Below are positions 36,336 through 45,239 of a stretch of DNA of 61,003 bases, piece by piece. Positions within the stretch are counted from its first letter, which is position 1; each line of letters begins with the position of its first letter. The notes beneath the pieces were generated by a model. The model searched no databases. It had not been told where the DNA came from and saw nothing but the letters and a program-made list of their open reading frames with translations. This DNA comes from Candidatus Didemnitutus sp. (GTDB lineage Bacteria; Verrucomicrobiota; Verrucomicrobiia; Opitutales; Opitutaceae). Made by a program: the position numbers and the translations under genes. Location: the NCBI GenBank assembly GCA_023701285.1, contig JAMPXH010000009.1, forward strand, positions 1 to 61,003. The letters are read 5' to 3'.

Positions 36336-38510
36336 CTACGACTGCGAGCCGTAGTATTTCTTGTAACTCCGGTAGTAGCGGTAGTTCGAGTAATACTCGA
36401 TGCGGCGCGGCGAGAGGCCGTTGAGCACGATGCCGAGGAGCTCGTTCTTGCTGTCGCGGAGATTCTTCACGTAGAGCCGGATGTGTTTCCGGTAGGCGCG
36501 GTTGAAGCGGCAGACGTAGATGACTTCGTCGGTATTGCCGGAGATGAGCAGCGCATCGGTGACGGCGCCCATGGGCGGGGAGTCGACGACGACGAGGTCG
36601 AAGTGGTGTTTCAGCGAGTTCAGGAACTGGCCGAAGAGCGGGTTCTCGAGGAGCTCGGTGGGGCTCTTGGAACGGCCGCCGGAGCGGAGGAGGTAGAGGT
36701 TCTCGTCGACCTTGGTGATGCCGAGGGTGGGATCGGCGATGGGGTCGTCGGGGATGCGTCCGCCGGCTTCGAACCAGGCGATGAGGCCGACCTCGTTGGT
36801 GAGCTTGAAGTGGCGGTGCAGCATCGGGCGGCGCATGTCGCAGTCGATGAGGAGCACGCGCTTGCCGTGGCGGGCGAAGGAGCCGGCGAGGTTGCAGCTG
36901 ATCATCGTCTTGCCTTCGCCGGGGATGGTGGAGGTGACGAGGACCGACTTGGGGAAGTCGAGTTTCGACTGGATCTTCACCGCGCTGTAGACGCTGAGGA
37001 AGGCTTCCGATCCGGGTGACGCCTTGTTGCCGGTGACGAGGGCGTGTTTCTCGCTGTCGGGGACGTCGGCCAGTTCGGGGATGATGCCGAGGAGGTTGGC
37101 GCCGATGAAGCCTTCGATGTCCCACGCGCTCTTGACGCGGTCGTCGAGGAAGCTGAGGCCGACGGCGACAGCGGCGAAGACGACGAGGCCGAGGGAGACG
37201 CAGTAGCGGATGATGCGGCCGAAGTTCGGGGTGTAGGGCTTGCCGGGGACGTTGGCGGCGTCGAGGGGCTTGACCGGGATGTTCTCGAGGTTCTTCGAGG
37301 TGGTGGTCTGGTTGAGGCGGTCGAGGATCTGGATGTAGTTGTTCTTCGCGACGGCGGCCTGGTTTTCGAGGCTCTTGAACTCGACGGAGAGTTCGCCGAG
37401 GCGGAGCTGGTCGTTCTCGGCGGCCTTGTATTCGCGTTCGTAGGAGACCTCGGAGTCGGTGACCTTGGAGAATTGAGTGCGGAGGTCGGCGATCGATTGG
37501 CCGATGCTGCGCTGCATCTGCTGGTTGAGGACGTCGAGCGCGTTGGCGAGGTCGATCATCTTCGGGTGGCGCTCGAGGTAGCGCTCGGTGAGGATGGACT
37601 GCTGCTTGCTGAGCTCGGCGATCTGGCCCTTGAGCGAGGGGATGTTGCCGTAGGTCGCAATGTAGGAGACTTCGAGCAGGTTGCCGCCTTCGGCTTGGAT
37701 GCGCTCGATCTGCTTGAGGAGCACGTCGAGGTTGAGGCGCTCGAGGCGGACGGAGGTGAGGGCCGAGTTGATGGAGCGGAGACGGTCGGCGACGATGTCG
37801 ACGCTGGCGGAGAGGGAGACGAGGTTGTTGCGGCGCTTGTAGTCCTGGAGGCGAGCCTCGGCGGCTTCGGATTCCTGGCGGAGTTCCTCGGCGCGGGTGC
37901 GGAGGTAGTCGACGGCGAACTCGTTCTTGCCGCCGACGTTTTCGATCAGGTAGCGCATGAACTGCTGCACGACGCGGTTGGCGATGAGGGCGGCGCCGTC
38001 GGGGTCGCGGTTCTCGGCCGTGATGCTGATGAGAAAACTGTTGCGCAAGGAAAGCGGGGTGTAGCTGCCGATGAGCTGCGCGGGCGGAGGCGGCACGGCG
38101 CCGGGGGCGAGATCCTGGAGGTAGGGACGCTGCAGGATCTTCACCTCCTCGGGCGTGAGGGATTGCACGACCATGCTGCGCAAGCGGCCGCTGTGCAGGA
38201 TCTGGATGTAGGTGTTGAGGTCGACCTCGGAGCGGACGGAGGAGTCGACGACCTGCTCGTTGAGCACGACGCGCTCGGGGCGCTCGAATTGCATCGTCGC
38301 GGCGGCGCGATACATCGGGGTCTCCTTCGCTTGGAGGTAGCCGACGACGAGGGCGACGACGAGGGCCGCAGGCAGGGCGATCCAGAGCCGCTCCCGGAGG
38401 ATGACGTAGTAATCGCGCAGCGTGCGACGCTCGACGACCTGCTCGTCATTGCCGTGCAGCGAGGGCGGCTGTTTGCCGGGAGGCGGAGGGGCGGCTAAAG
38501 GGGATGACAT
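36336..38510 (-). CDS. Wzc-like bacterial tyrosine kinase / polysaccharide co-polymerase
   Basis: Inner-membrane PCP-2a protein that controls chain length and export of a surface polysaccharide. Its 724 residues have a first membrane helix near 42-58 and a long periplasmic coiled region with the Wzz domain. The second helix lies near 435-452. The cytoplasmic kinase has Walker A STIPGEGKT (about 527-535), Walker A' LLIDCDMRRP (about 553-562) and Walker B LVVVDSPP (about 639-646). The C-terminus is a tyrosine cluster (YYSNYRYYRSYKKYYGSQS) for autophosphorylation. Last gene of the FecR-barrel-Wza-kinase operon; a terminator follows. No flippase, polymerase or glycosyltransferase is in the window. 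Confidence 0.93.
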   Translation of the reverse strand: MSSPLAAPPPPGKQPPSLHGNDEQVVERRTLRDYYVILRERLWIALPAALVVALVVGYLQAKETPMYRAAATMQFERPERVVLNEQVVDSSVRSEVDLNTYIQILHSGRLRSMVVQSLTPEEVKILQRPYLQDLAPGAVPPPPAQLIGSYTPLSLRNSFLISITAENRDPDGAALIANRVVQQFMRYLIENVGGKNEFAVDYLRTRAEELRQESEAAEARLQDYKRRNNLVSLSASVDIVADRLRSINSALTSVRLERLNLDVLLKQIERIQAEGGNLLEVSYIATYGNIPSLKGQIAELSKQQSILTERYLERHPKMIDLANALDVLNQQMQRSIGQSIADLRTQFSKVTDSEVSYEREYKAAENDQLRLGELSVEFKSLENQAAVAKNNYIQILDRLNQTTTSKNLENIPVKPLDAANVPGKPYTPNFGRIIRYCVSLGLVVFAAVAVGLSFLDDRVKSAWDIEGFIGANLLGIIPELADVPDSEKHALVTGNKASPGSEAFLSVYSAVKIQSKLDFPKSVLVTSTIPGEGKTMISCNLAGSFARHGKRVLLIDCDMRRPMLHRHFKLTNEVGLIAWFEAGGRIPDDPIADPTLGITKVDENLYLLRSGGRSKSPTELLENPLFGQFLNSLKHHFDLVVVDSPPMGAVTDALLISGNTDEVIYVCRFNRAYRKHIRLYVKNLRDSKNELLGIVLNGLSPRRIEYYSNYRYYRSYKKYYGSQS

Positions 38511-38518
38511 GAGAGGAA

Positions 38519-39139
38519 TCAGATGAGGCGCTCGGGGACGTAGACGATGTCGCCGGGGAGAAGGAGCAGGGTGTTGTCGTCGATCTTGCCGGCACTGCGG
38601 CGGCCCTTGATGACGTTGTCGACATCCACTTTGAAAACCTGCTTGGTGCCGTCGGGCATGACGCGGGTGACGCTGACTTCGGTGCCCTTGCCGATGTCGG
38701 TGATGCCGCCGGCCTTGGTGACGAGTTCGACGACGGTGAAGGTGGACTCGATCGGCAGGGTGTAGCGGCCGGGGCTGCGGATCTGGCCTTGGATGGAGAC
38801 TTCGCGCGGGGCGTATTCCTCGACGCTGACGGTGATCTGCGGGTTGCGGAGGAAGCGGCCGTCCTGATAAGCGCGCTGGATCAAGTCCTGCGCCTCGACG
38901 ACGGTGAGGCCGCCGATGGTGAGCTCGCCGATGAGCGGGAGGTTGACGATGCCGCGGGCGTCGATGCGGGCGAGGCGGGTGAGTTCTTCCTCCTGATAAA
39001 CGTCGACGCGGACGCGGTCGGCGAGTTGCAGGCGGTGGACGTAGGCCTTCTTGGCGTCAGCGGGGTTGCCGCTTTGGGCGAACGCGGAGGCCGCCACGAA
39101 GAGTGTGGCGAACAGGAGAAGGAGGCGGGAAGCGTTCAT
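38519..39139 (-). CDS. Wza-like polysaccharide export protein
   Basis: A periplasmic/outer-membrane export channel component, 206 residues. Signal peptide MNASRLLLLFATLFVAASAFA is followed by the Poly_export domain (YVHRLQLADRVRVDVYQEEE) and SLBB-type motifs (VSIQGQIRSPGRYTLPIEST and GGITDIGKG). No lipobox Cys is seen, unlike E. coli Wza, and the protein is about half of Wza's length. The kinase gene starts 8 bases after its stop. The ATG at 39139 was chosen because upstream frame translation is Arg/His repetitive. Confidence 0.9.
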   Translation of the reverse strand: MNASRLLLLFATLFVAASAFAQSGNPADAKKAYVHRLQLADRVRVDVYQEEELTRLARIDARGIVNLPLIGELTIGGLTVVEAQDLIQRAYQDGRFLRNPQITVSVEEYAPREVSIQGQIRSPGRYTLPIESTFTVVELVTKAGGITDIGKGTEVSVTRVMPDGTKQVFKVDVDNVIKGRRSAGKIDDNTLLLLPGDIVYVPERLI

Positions 39140-39150
39140 GACGATGGTTT

Positions 39151-40293
39151 TTAGAAGCGGCTGGAGACGTCGACCGAGTAGCCCGAGCGCTCGAAGTCGG
39201 AGAAGCTGAGCGTGGACCAGTTCTTCATGTAGTTGTAGCTGGCGGTGACGCGGAGATGCTCGTTGAAGGAGTAGGTGGCGCCGAGGTCCCAGGAGAAGAA
39301 ATCGTCGCGGCGCGTCGGGGAGACGCCGAGGAAGCGGTTGCGGCCGTAGGCGACGCCGCCCTCGGCTTGGAATTTGCGGGTGAAGACGTAATTCGCGCGC
39401 AGGCCGGCGGTGATGGAGTCGACGGTGATGCCGGTGGCGGTGGTGTTGAAGTCGCGGCCGATGGAGTTCGACACAGTGAGCTTGCGCGTGGCGTTCCACG
39501 TGAGGCCGGTGTTGATGCTGAACTGGTCGAAGGTCTCGCCGGATTCCGTCTCGCGGATCTGGTAGGCGAGGCGGACGGAGCCGTTCACCTTGGGCAGAAG
39601 TCCGTTCATCACGCCGAAGCTGAAGCTGTGGTCGGTGGTGGTGCCGACGTCGGTGTGACCGATGCGGGTGCGGTAACCGGCCACGAGGTCGAGCTTGCTG
39701 GTGAAGACGTAGAACAGGTCGATGGACTGGCCGATGTCCATGTAATCGAGCAGGCCGGTATTCTCGGCGACGAAGCTGCGCTGGAGATAGCTGGTGTTGG
39801 AGGTGAGGTAGAACTTGTCGTTGATCGGGTATTTCACGTTCAGGCCGATCGGGAAGTTCCAGGTCTGCGTGCGCAGGTTCACCGCCGCATCGGCGCGGGA
39901 GCTGCGGAAGGCGCTGATCGTGAGAGCGCCGGTGGTGCGGCCGGTGGTCTTGTTCAGCTCGAGGTTAAAGCTCGGGTTCCACGAGCTCTGGTCCGTGAAC
40001 TCGGTGAACTGTTGGTAGGCGAAGATGGCGCGCGCGTTCACCGCGATGATGCCGGCGCGACGTTTCAACTCGACGCCGACGGAGGCGCTGAAGACGTAGT
40101 CGCCTTCCGCCGCCGATTGGGCGAAGACGTTCGAATCGTAGGCGAACGTGGCGTTGCCAAACACGAAGACCTGGTTGCGCGTGCCGTCGATGTTGAGCAG
40201 CGCGAACGCGCTCGGCGGAGCGAGCAGCAGCGCGGCGAGCGCGAGCGCCAGGAATTGCTTGGGCAGGGAGGAGCTGGCGGAGACCGTGCGCAT
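39151..40293 (-). CDS. Outer-membrane beta-barrel protein of the exopolysaccharide operon
   Basis: A 380-residue secreted protein: signal peptide ending LLAPPSAFA, then alternating hydrophobic strands. Examples are YVFSASVGVELKRRAGIIAV and FSWDLGATYSFNEHLRVTAS. The ending is GYSVDVSSRF, with the C-terminal Phe typical of Bam-assembled barrels. Similar barrel proteins occur beside exosortase/exopolysaccharide export genes. Its start overlaps the FecR-like gene's stop by one base, and its stop is 11 bases before the Wza-like start. It may form the outer-membrane exit or anchor; this is inference from position. Confidence 0.8.
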   Translation of the reverse strand: MRTVSASSSLPKQFLALALAALLLAPPSAFALLNIDGTRNQVFVFGNATFAYDSNVFAQSAAEGDYVFSASVGVELKRRAGIIAVNARAIFAYQQFTEFTDQSSWNPSFNLELNKTTGRTTGALTISAFRSSRADAAVNLRTQTWNFPIGLNVKYPINDKFYLTSNTSYLQRSFVAENTGLLDYMDIGQSIDLFYVFTSKLDLVAGYRTRIGHTDVGTTTDHSFSFGVMNGLLPKVNGSVRLAYQIRETESGETFDQFSINTGLTWNATRKLTVSNSIGRDFNTTATGITVDSITAGLRANYVFTRKFQAEGGVAYGRNRFLGVSPTRRDDFFSWDLGATYSFNEHLRVTASYNYMKNWSTLSFSDFERSGYSVDVSSRF

Positions 40294-41177
40294 TATTGCC
40301 CGGGCGTGATACGGTCGGGGCTGACGGTGATGACGGGCGGAGGCGCGGAAGGCGTCGTCGGGCGCACCACGATCTCCTCCTCGCCGGCACCGGTGTCATC
40401 GTCGATGGTTCCTGGCGGAGCATCCAGGCCGCGTTCGGAGACCCGTTCGATCGTTTCGAAGGTGACGGTCTTCTTCGCGTTGCAGGCGACACTCACTTTG
40501 TCGTCGAGGCTGGCGACGACCTTGCGATCGATGGGGCCGACGGTGACGGTGGGCGGCATGCCGGGGCGACCGGGACGGATGGTGGCCTGCTCGCCCGCGC
40601 GGAGCAGCGTGCCGCCCAAGTCGCGACCGCCGCCCTTCACGGTGGCGTCACCCTCGAGCAGGTAGACCACGGTCTCGTCGTCGCTCGTGGAGATGGAGAG
40701 CTTGCCGCCGCGGATGTTCACGCCGGCGTGCGGCGTGGAGTAATTCATCGATGATCCCGATACGAGTTGGTCGGTGCAGATGCCGACCGAGCCGCGAGCG
40801 ACGAACACGTCGCTCTGGGAAATCGAAGGCTCGACCTCCATCGAGTTGCGGTCCGGCCGGAAGGGTTCCTGGACGAAGCGGTCGACTTCGACGCGCGTGT
40901 TGGCGTCCACAAACATGCCCGTGCCGTTCGAGTAGACGAACGCTTGGTGCGAGTCGGCCTTGGTCTCGATCACGGTGCCGGGTGCGTCGAACGCGGTGGC
41001 TTGTTTCGCGTCGTAGGATTTGCCCTCCGTGGTGATCCGGCCTTCGCCCACCGTCTCCGCGAGGTAGAGCTTGCTGGTGGGGCCTTTCTTTTTGCCGAGC
41101 TGACGCTGCGCAAAGGCCGGGCTGGCCGCGAGGGCGAGAACCGTGCCGAGGACTGCGAGACGAAGGAGCGTTTTCAT
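40293..41177 (-). CDS. FecR-domain periplasmic protein
   Basis: A 294-residue exported protein with signal peptide MKTLLRLAVLGTVLALAASPAFA and a FecR-like beta domain (GTVIETKADSHQAFVYSNG, ISQSDVFVARGSVGICTD, GVNIRGGKLSISTSDDE). There is no transmembrane helix, so it is not a classical FecR anti-sigma factor. The C-terminal 60 residues are acidic and Pro/Thr-rich. First gene of the export operon. FecR-fold proteins in such operons may bind polysaccharide or peptidoglycan, which is unproven here. Confidence 0.82.
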   Translation of the reverse strand: MKTLLRLAVLGTVLALAASPAFAQRQLGKKKGPTSKLYLAETVGEGRITTEGKSYDAKQATAFDAPGTVIETKADSHQAFVYSNGTGMFVDANTRVEVDRFVQEPFRPDRNSMEVEPSISQSDVFVARGSVGICTDQLVSGSSMNYSTPHAGVNIRGGKLSISTSDDETVVYLLEGDATVKGGGRDLGGTLLRAGEQATIRPGRPGMPPTVTVGPIDRKVVASLDDKVSVACNAKKTVTFETIERVSERGLDAPPGTIDDDTGAGEEEIVVRPTTPSAPPPVITVSPDRITPGQ

Positions 41178-41233
41178 GTGGGACCGGGAGGACGGGAGCG
41201 GAGTTTGACCACCACCATGCGCACAGGTTCTAG

Positions 41234-41251
41234 ATAGGGTGTAAACCCTAT
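41234..41251. promoter_or_regulatory. Palindrome upstream of the exopolysaccharide operon
   Basis: ATAGGGTGTAAACCCTAT: perfect 7-base arms around four bases, 57 bases before the FecR-like start codon. It lies in an AT-richer stretch of the 114-bp gap to leuS. Possible operator of the export operon. It has no downstream T-run on the minus strand that would make it a leuS terminator. Confidence 0.45.
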
Positions 41252-41291
41252 TTCAAGCCCATATTCCAGCCCCATTCCAACGCGTAAGGGG

Positions 41292-43889
41292 CTAGCCGAC
41301 AAGTAAGTTCAATAGTTTGCCCTTAACAAAGATGCTGCGCTTGAGTTGTTTGCCGGTGACGTGGGGAACAACTTTGGGGTGTTCCCACGCGATCTTAATC
41401 AGTTCTTGTTCAGTGGATTCCGCCGGCACCTGCGCATCGCCGCGATGCTTGCCGTTGACCTGAAAGACGACGGTGATCGTGGTCGCGACGAGCTTCGAGG
41501 CATCGTAGGCGGGCCAGGGAGCCTGCATGACACAGTCTTTCTGACCCAAACGCAGCCACATCTCTTCGCCGAGATGCGGCGCGAAGGGCGCGAGCAAGCG
41601 GGTGAAGTCGAGCAGCGCGGCGCGCGGCAGCGCCGGCTCCTTCAGCAGCGCATTCAGCAGGATCATCATTTGCGAGATCGCGGTGTTGAAGCGCAGGCCC
41701 TCGATGTCTTCGCCGACTTTCTTGATCGTCTCGTGCCGGAGTTTTTCCGCGTCAGGCGAAAGCGTGGCGGTGTCGGACACACGCGCGCTGAGTTGCCCGT
41801 CCTCGCCGATGCACTCGCGCCAGAACTTGCGGAGGAAACGGTGCACGCCCTCTATGCCCTTCGGATTCCACGGTTTCATCGCCTCGAGCGGCCCGAGGAA
41901 CATCAGGTAGAGACGCAGCGTGTCGGCGCCGTAGCTGCGGATGATGTCGTCGGGATTGACGACGTTGCCGCGGCTCTTGGACATCTTCACGCCGTCTTCG
42001 CCGAGGATGATGCCTTGGTGGAAAAGTTTCTTGAACGGCTCGGCCTGCGGCACGACGCCGAGGTCGAACAGGACCTTGTGCCAGAAACGTGCGTAGAGCA
42101 GGTGCAACACCGCGTGCTCGGCGCCGCCGACGTAGAGATCGGGCACGCCCCAATAGGCGAGCGCGTCCTTGCTCGCGAACGTGTCCGCGTTTTGCGGATC
42201 GAGGTAACGCAGGTAATACCAGCAGGAGCCGGCCCATTGCGGCATGGTGTTCGTCTCGCGGCGGCCGCGGACCCACGCGTCGCCGGCGGGCTTGGGCTGC
42301 GCAGCGGGAATCGCGGCGCCCGTCTTCGCATCGAACCAGACTTCGAGCCACTCGGGCACGTTGGCGAGCGGGCTCTCGCCGGTGCCGGACGGCAGGTAGG
42401 ATTGCACGTTGGGCAAGGTGAGCGGCAGCGCCGCCTCGGGCAGCGGCAGCGCGTAGCGCACGACGCCGTCTTCGACGAACGTCACGGGCTGCGCGGGCAG
42501 ATCGGAGCGCAGCGCGGCGGCGGTGCGGTAGTCGGCTTCGCTCACCCACACGATCGGGAATGGCTCGCCCCAGTAACGCTGGCGCGAGAAGAGCCAGTCG
42601 CGGAGCTTGTAGTTCACCGTGGCCTGGCCGATGCCCTTGGACGCGAGATCGGACGTGATCTTCTTCTTCGCGTCGGCCCAATCGAGACCGTCGTAGCCGG
42701 GCGAGTTGATCAACTGGCCGTCGCCCGTGTAAGGAAGTTTCTCGTCGCCGTCCGGCGCGGCGATGACGCGCGGGATCGGGAGCTGGTATTTCTCGGCGAA
42801 CTCGAAATCGCGCTCGTCGTGCGCGGGCACGGCCATGATGGCGCCGGTGCCGTAACCCATGAGCACGTAGTCGGCGATCCACACGGGGACCTTGGCGCCG
42901 TTGACGGGATTGATCGCGTAGCTGCCGGTGAAGACGCCGGTCTTTTCCTTGGCAGCTTCCGACATGCGCTCGACGTCGCTCTTGGCGGCGGTGGCCTTGC
43001 GGTAGGCTTCCACGGCGTCGCGTTGCGCGGCGGTCGTGAGACCGGGCACGAGCGGGTGTTCGGGCGCGAGCACCATGTAAGTGCAGCCGAAGAGCGTGTC
43101 GGGACGCGTCGTGAAAATCTTCAGGTCGCCGAGCGCGGCGTTCTCCAACTTGAACAGCACCTCCGCGCCTTCGCTGCGGCCGATCCACGCTTCCTGCATG
43201 CGTTTGGTCGAGTCGGGCCAGTCCACGTCCTTCAGGCCGTCGATCAATTGCTCGGCGTAGGCGGTGATGCGGAGCACCCATTGGCGGAGATTGCGGCGTT
43301 CGACGGGGAAACCGCCGACCTCGCTCTTGCCGTCGACGACTTCCTCGTTGGCGAGCACGGTGCGGAGTTCAGGACACCACCAGACCGGACGCTCGTCGAC
43401 GTAGGCCAGGCCCTTCTTGAAAAGCTGGAGAAAAATCCACTGCGTCCAGCGGAAGTATTTCGGGTCCGTCGTGTCGACCTCGCGCTCCCAGTCGTAGGAG
43501 AAGCCGAGGGCTTTGATCTGCCGGCGGAAGTTCGTGATGTTGTTCTGCGTGTTCGAGGCCGGGTGCGTGCCGGTCTTCACCGCGTGCTGTTCGGCGGGCA
43601 AGCCGAAGGCGTCCCAACCGATCGGATGGAGGACGTTGAAACCCTTCGCGCGCTTGTAGCGGGCGAGGATGTCGGTCGCCGTGTAGCCTTCCGGATGGCC
43701 GATGTGCAGGCCCGCGCCGGACGGGTAGGGGAACATGTCCAGGACGTAATATTTCGGCTTCGTCGAGCCATTCTCGGCTCGAAATGGACGGGTCTGCTCC
43801 CAGATTGACTGCCAATGGGGCTCAATCTTGAGAAAGTCGTAGTCGGTGCAATCGGTGGGCTTCACGGGAAACCCGCCACTTTGCGACAT
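41292..43889 (-). CDS. leuS: Leucyl-tRNA synthetase
   Basis: Charges tRNA-Leu. An 865-residue class I synthetase with [20 protein letters not shown] (HIGH near 62-65), the CP1 editing domain including a T-rich stretch ([13 protein letters not shown]), and [10 protein letters not shown] (KMSKS near 636). It also has the anticodon-binding domain and a C-terminal domain ending [14 protein letters not shown]. Length and order are typical for bacteria. The start ATG at 43889 is only 30 bases from the divergent Deg protease start, so both promoters must overlap the partner's coding region or lie within those bases. Confidence 0.97.
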   Translation of the reverse strand: MSQSGGFPVKPTDCTDYDFLKIEPHWQSIWEQTRPFRAENGSTKPKYYVLDMFPYPSGAGLHIGHPEGYTATDILARYKRAKGFNVLHPIGWDAFGLPAEQHAVKTGTHPASNTQNNITNFRRQIKALGFSYDWEREVDTTDPKYFRWTQWIFLQLFKKGLAYVDERPVWWCPELRTVLANEEVVDGKSEVGGFPVERRNLRQWVLRITAYAEQLIDGLKDVDWPDSTKRMQEAWIGRSEGAEVLFKLENAALGDLKIFTTRPDTLFGCTYMVLAPEHPLVPGLTTAAQRDAVEAYRKATAAKSDVERMSEAAKEKTGVFTGSYAINPVNGAKVPVWIADYVLMGYGTGAIMAVPAHDERDFEFAEKYQLPIPRVIAAPDGDEKLPYTGDGQLINSPGYDGLDWADAKKKITSDLASKGIGQATVNYKLRDWLFSRQRYWGEPFPIVWVSEADYRTAAALRSDLPAQPVTFVEDGVVRYALPLPEAALPLTLPNVQSYLPSGTGESPLANVPEWLEVWFDAKTGAAIPAAQPKPAGDAWVRGRRETNTMPQWAGSCWYYLRYLDPQNADTFASKDALAYWGVPDLYVGGAEHAVLHLLYARFWHKVLFDLGVVPQAEPFKKLFHQGIILGEDGVKMSKSRGNVVNPDDIIRSYGADTLRLYLMFLGPLEAMKPWNPKGIEGVHRFLRKFWRECIGEDGQLSARVSDTATLSPDAEKLRHETIKKVGEDIEGLRFNTAISQMMILLNALLKEPALPRAALLDFTRLLAPFAPHLGEEMWLRLGQKDCVMQAPWPAYDASKLVATTITVVFQVNGKHRGDAQVPAESTEQELIKIAWEHPKVVPHVTGKQLKRSIFVKGKLLNLLVG

Positions 43890-43919
43890 TCACCTTCACC
43901 GTCAATCATCGTCCCGGCG

Positions 43920-45239
43920 ATGCTCGTGGTGCTGGTCGCGCTGGCGTGGAGCCCTCTGGCGGACGCGTCGGTCAGCCGCGGCTTCAACCGCCTGCTCGAT
44001 GCCGTGGTGCGCATCGACGTGCGCGAGATGACCTTCGACGCCGGCACGAGGCGCTTCGAGAGCGGCATCGGCTCGGGCGTCATCATCTCCAAGGACGGAT
44101 TGATCCTCACCAACGCCCACGTCGTGAGCCCGCAGGCCGTCGAAATCTCCGTCACGCTCGCCAGCCTCGAGCGCGTCTCGGCCTCGCTCGTCGGCTGGGA
44201 TCACTGGACCGATCTCGCCGTCATCCGCCTCAATCTCGACGAGGTCAGCGCGCGCAAGCTCTCGTTCGCCCATGCGGACTTTGGCGACTCCGATGAGCTC
44301 TACCCGGGCCAGACCGTTTACGCCGTCGGCACGCCGCACGGCCTCACGCGCACGGTGACGCGTGGCATCATTTCCAATCCGCGCCGCCACTTCGAGAGCT
44401 GGAGCGCGATCCGCGGACACTACGAGACCGGTCTGTTCAACACCTGGCTGCAAACCGACGCCGCGATCAATCCCGGCAACAGCGGCGGGCCGCTCGTGAC
44501 GGAGAATGGCCGCATCATCGGCATCAACTCGCGCACCTACATGGGCTCGGACAACCTCGGCTTCGCCATCCCCGCGAGCGTCGCGCAGCGCGTCGCCGAG
44601 GCGTTGGTGCGCCACGGCAGCGTCACGCGCAGCTACCTCGGCCTGCGGTTCCGCGAGTTGCAGGACTTGGAGCGCTTCTACTCGCTCGCGGCGAACACCG
44701 GCACGCTGGTCGACAGCGTCGATGTCGGCTCGCCGGCGGCGCGGGCGGGGCTGCGCCCCGGCGACATCGTGCTCACGCTTGATGGCGCGAAGCTCGACGG
44801 TCGTTTTCCCGAGCAGTTGCCGCCCATCCAGAACAGGATCGCGAACCTCCCCGTGGACGCTGCGGTGCGCCTCGCGGTGAAGCGCGGCAACCAGACGCTC
44901 GATCTCGTCGCCACCACCGAGAAACTGGAGAGCCGCGTGGGCGAGGAGTGGGCGTTCGAGAAATGGGGCCTGAGCGTGCGCAAGGTCTCCCGCGCCTACG
45001 CGCGCGAGAACCAGCTCCCCGATTCCTCCGGCATGCTCGTGATCGGCGTGCAGCCCGGCTACCCCGCGGCGCAATCCGGCATCGCGCGCGGCGACATCAT
45101 CATGAAGGTCGCAGGCCAGACCGCCGACGATCTCGCGCGGCTGAAGGAATTGCACACGGCCTACGAGGCGAAGCCCGAGCCGGTGCTCGTCGAAGCCCAA
45201 CGCAATCGGCGCATCGCCCTGCACGTTTTCAAACCATGA
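43920..45239 (+). CDS. Deg/HtrA-type serine protease with two PDZ domains
   Basis: Exported trypsin-like protease for envelope quality control, 439 residues. Signal peptide MLVVLVALAWSPLADA. The triad is visible: His in LTNAHVV (about 65), Asp in HWTDLAVIRL (about 98) and Ser in NPGNSGGPLV (about 188). Two PDZ domains follow (SPAARAGLRPGDIVLTLDGA and PAAQSGIARGDIIMKVAGQT). The ATG at 43920 was chosen because upstream codons lie over leuS and give no signal peptide. The stop overlaps the next start (ATGA). Substrates are unknown. Confidence 0.9.
   Translation: MLVVLVALAWSPLADASVSRGFNRLLDAVVRIDVREMTFDAGTRRFESGIGSGVIISKDGLILTNAHVVSPQAVEISVTLASLERVSASLVGWDHWTDLAVIRLNLDEVSARKLSFAHADFGDSDELYPGQTVYAVGTPHGLTRTVTRGIISNPRRHFESWSAIRGHYETGLFNTWLQTDAAINPGNSGGPLVTENGRIIGINSRTYMGSDNLGFAIPASVAQRVAEALVRHGSVTRSYLGLRFRELQDLERFYSLAANTGTLVDSVDVGSPAARAGLRPGDIVLTLDGAKLDGRFPEQLPPIQNRIANLPVDAAVRLAVKRGNQTLDLVATTEKLESRVGEEWAFEKWGLSVRKVSRAYARENQLPDSSGMLVIGVQPGYPAAQSGIARGDIIMKVAGQTADDLARLKELHTAYEAKPEPVLVEAQRNRRIALHVFKP

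Noticed and set aside
41346-43808. 820-residue open frame antisense to leuS
   Set aside because: Shadow of a highly conserved synthetase gene; no motif of its own.
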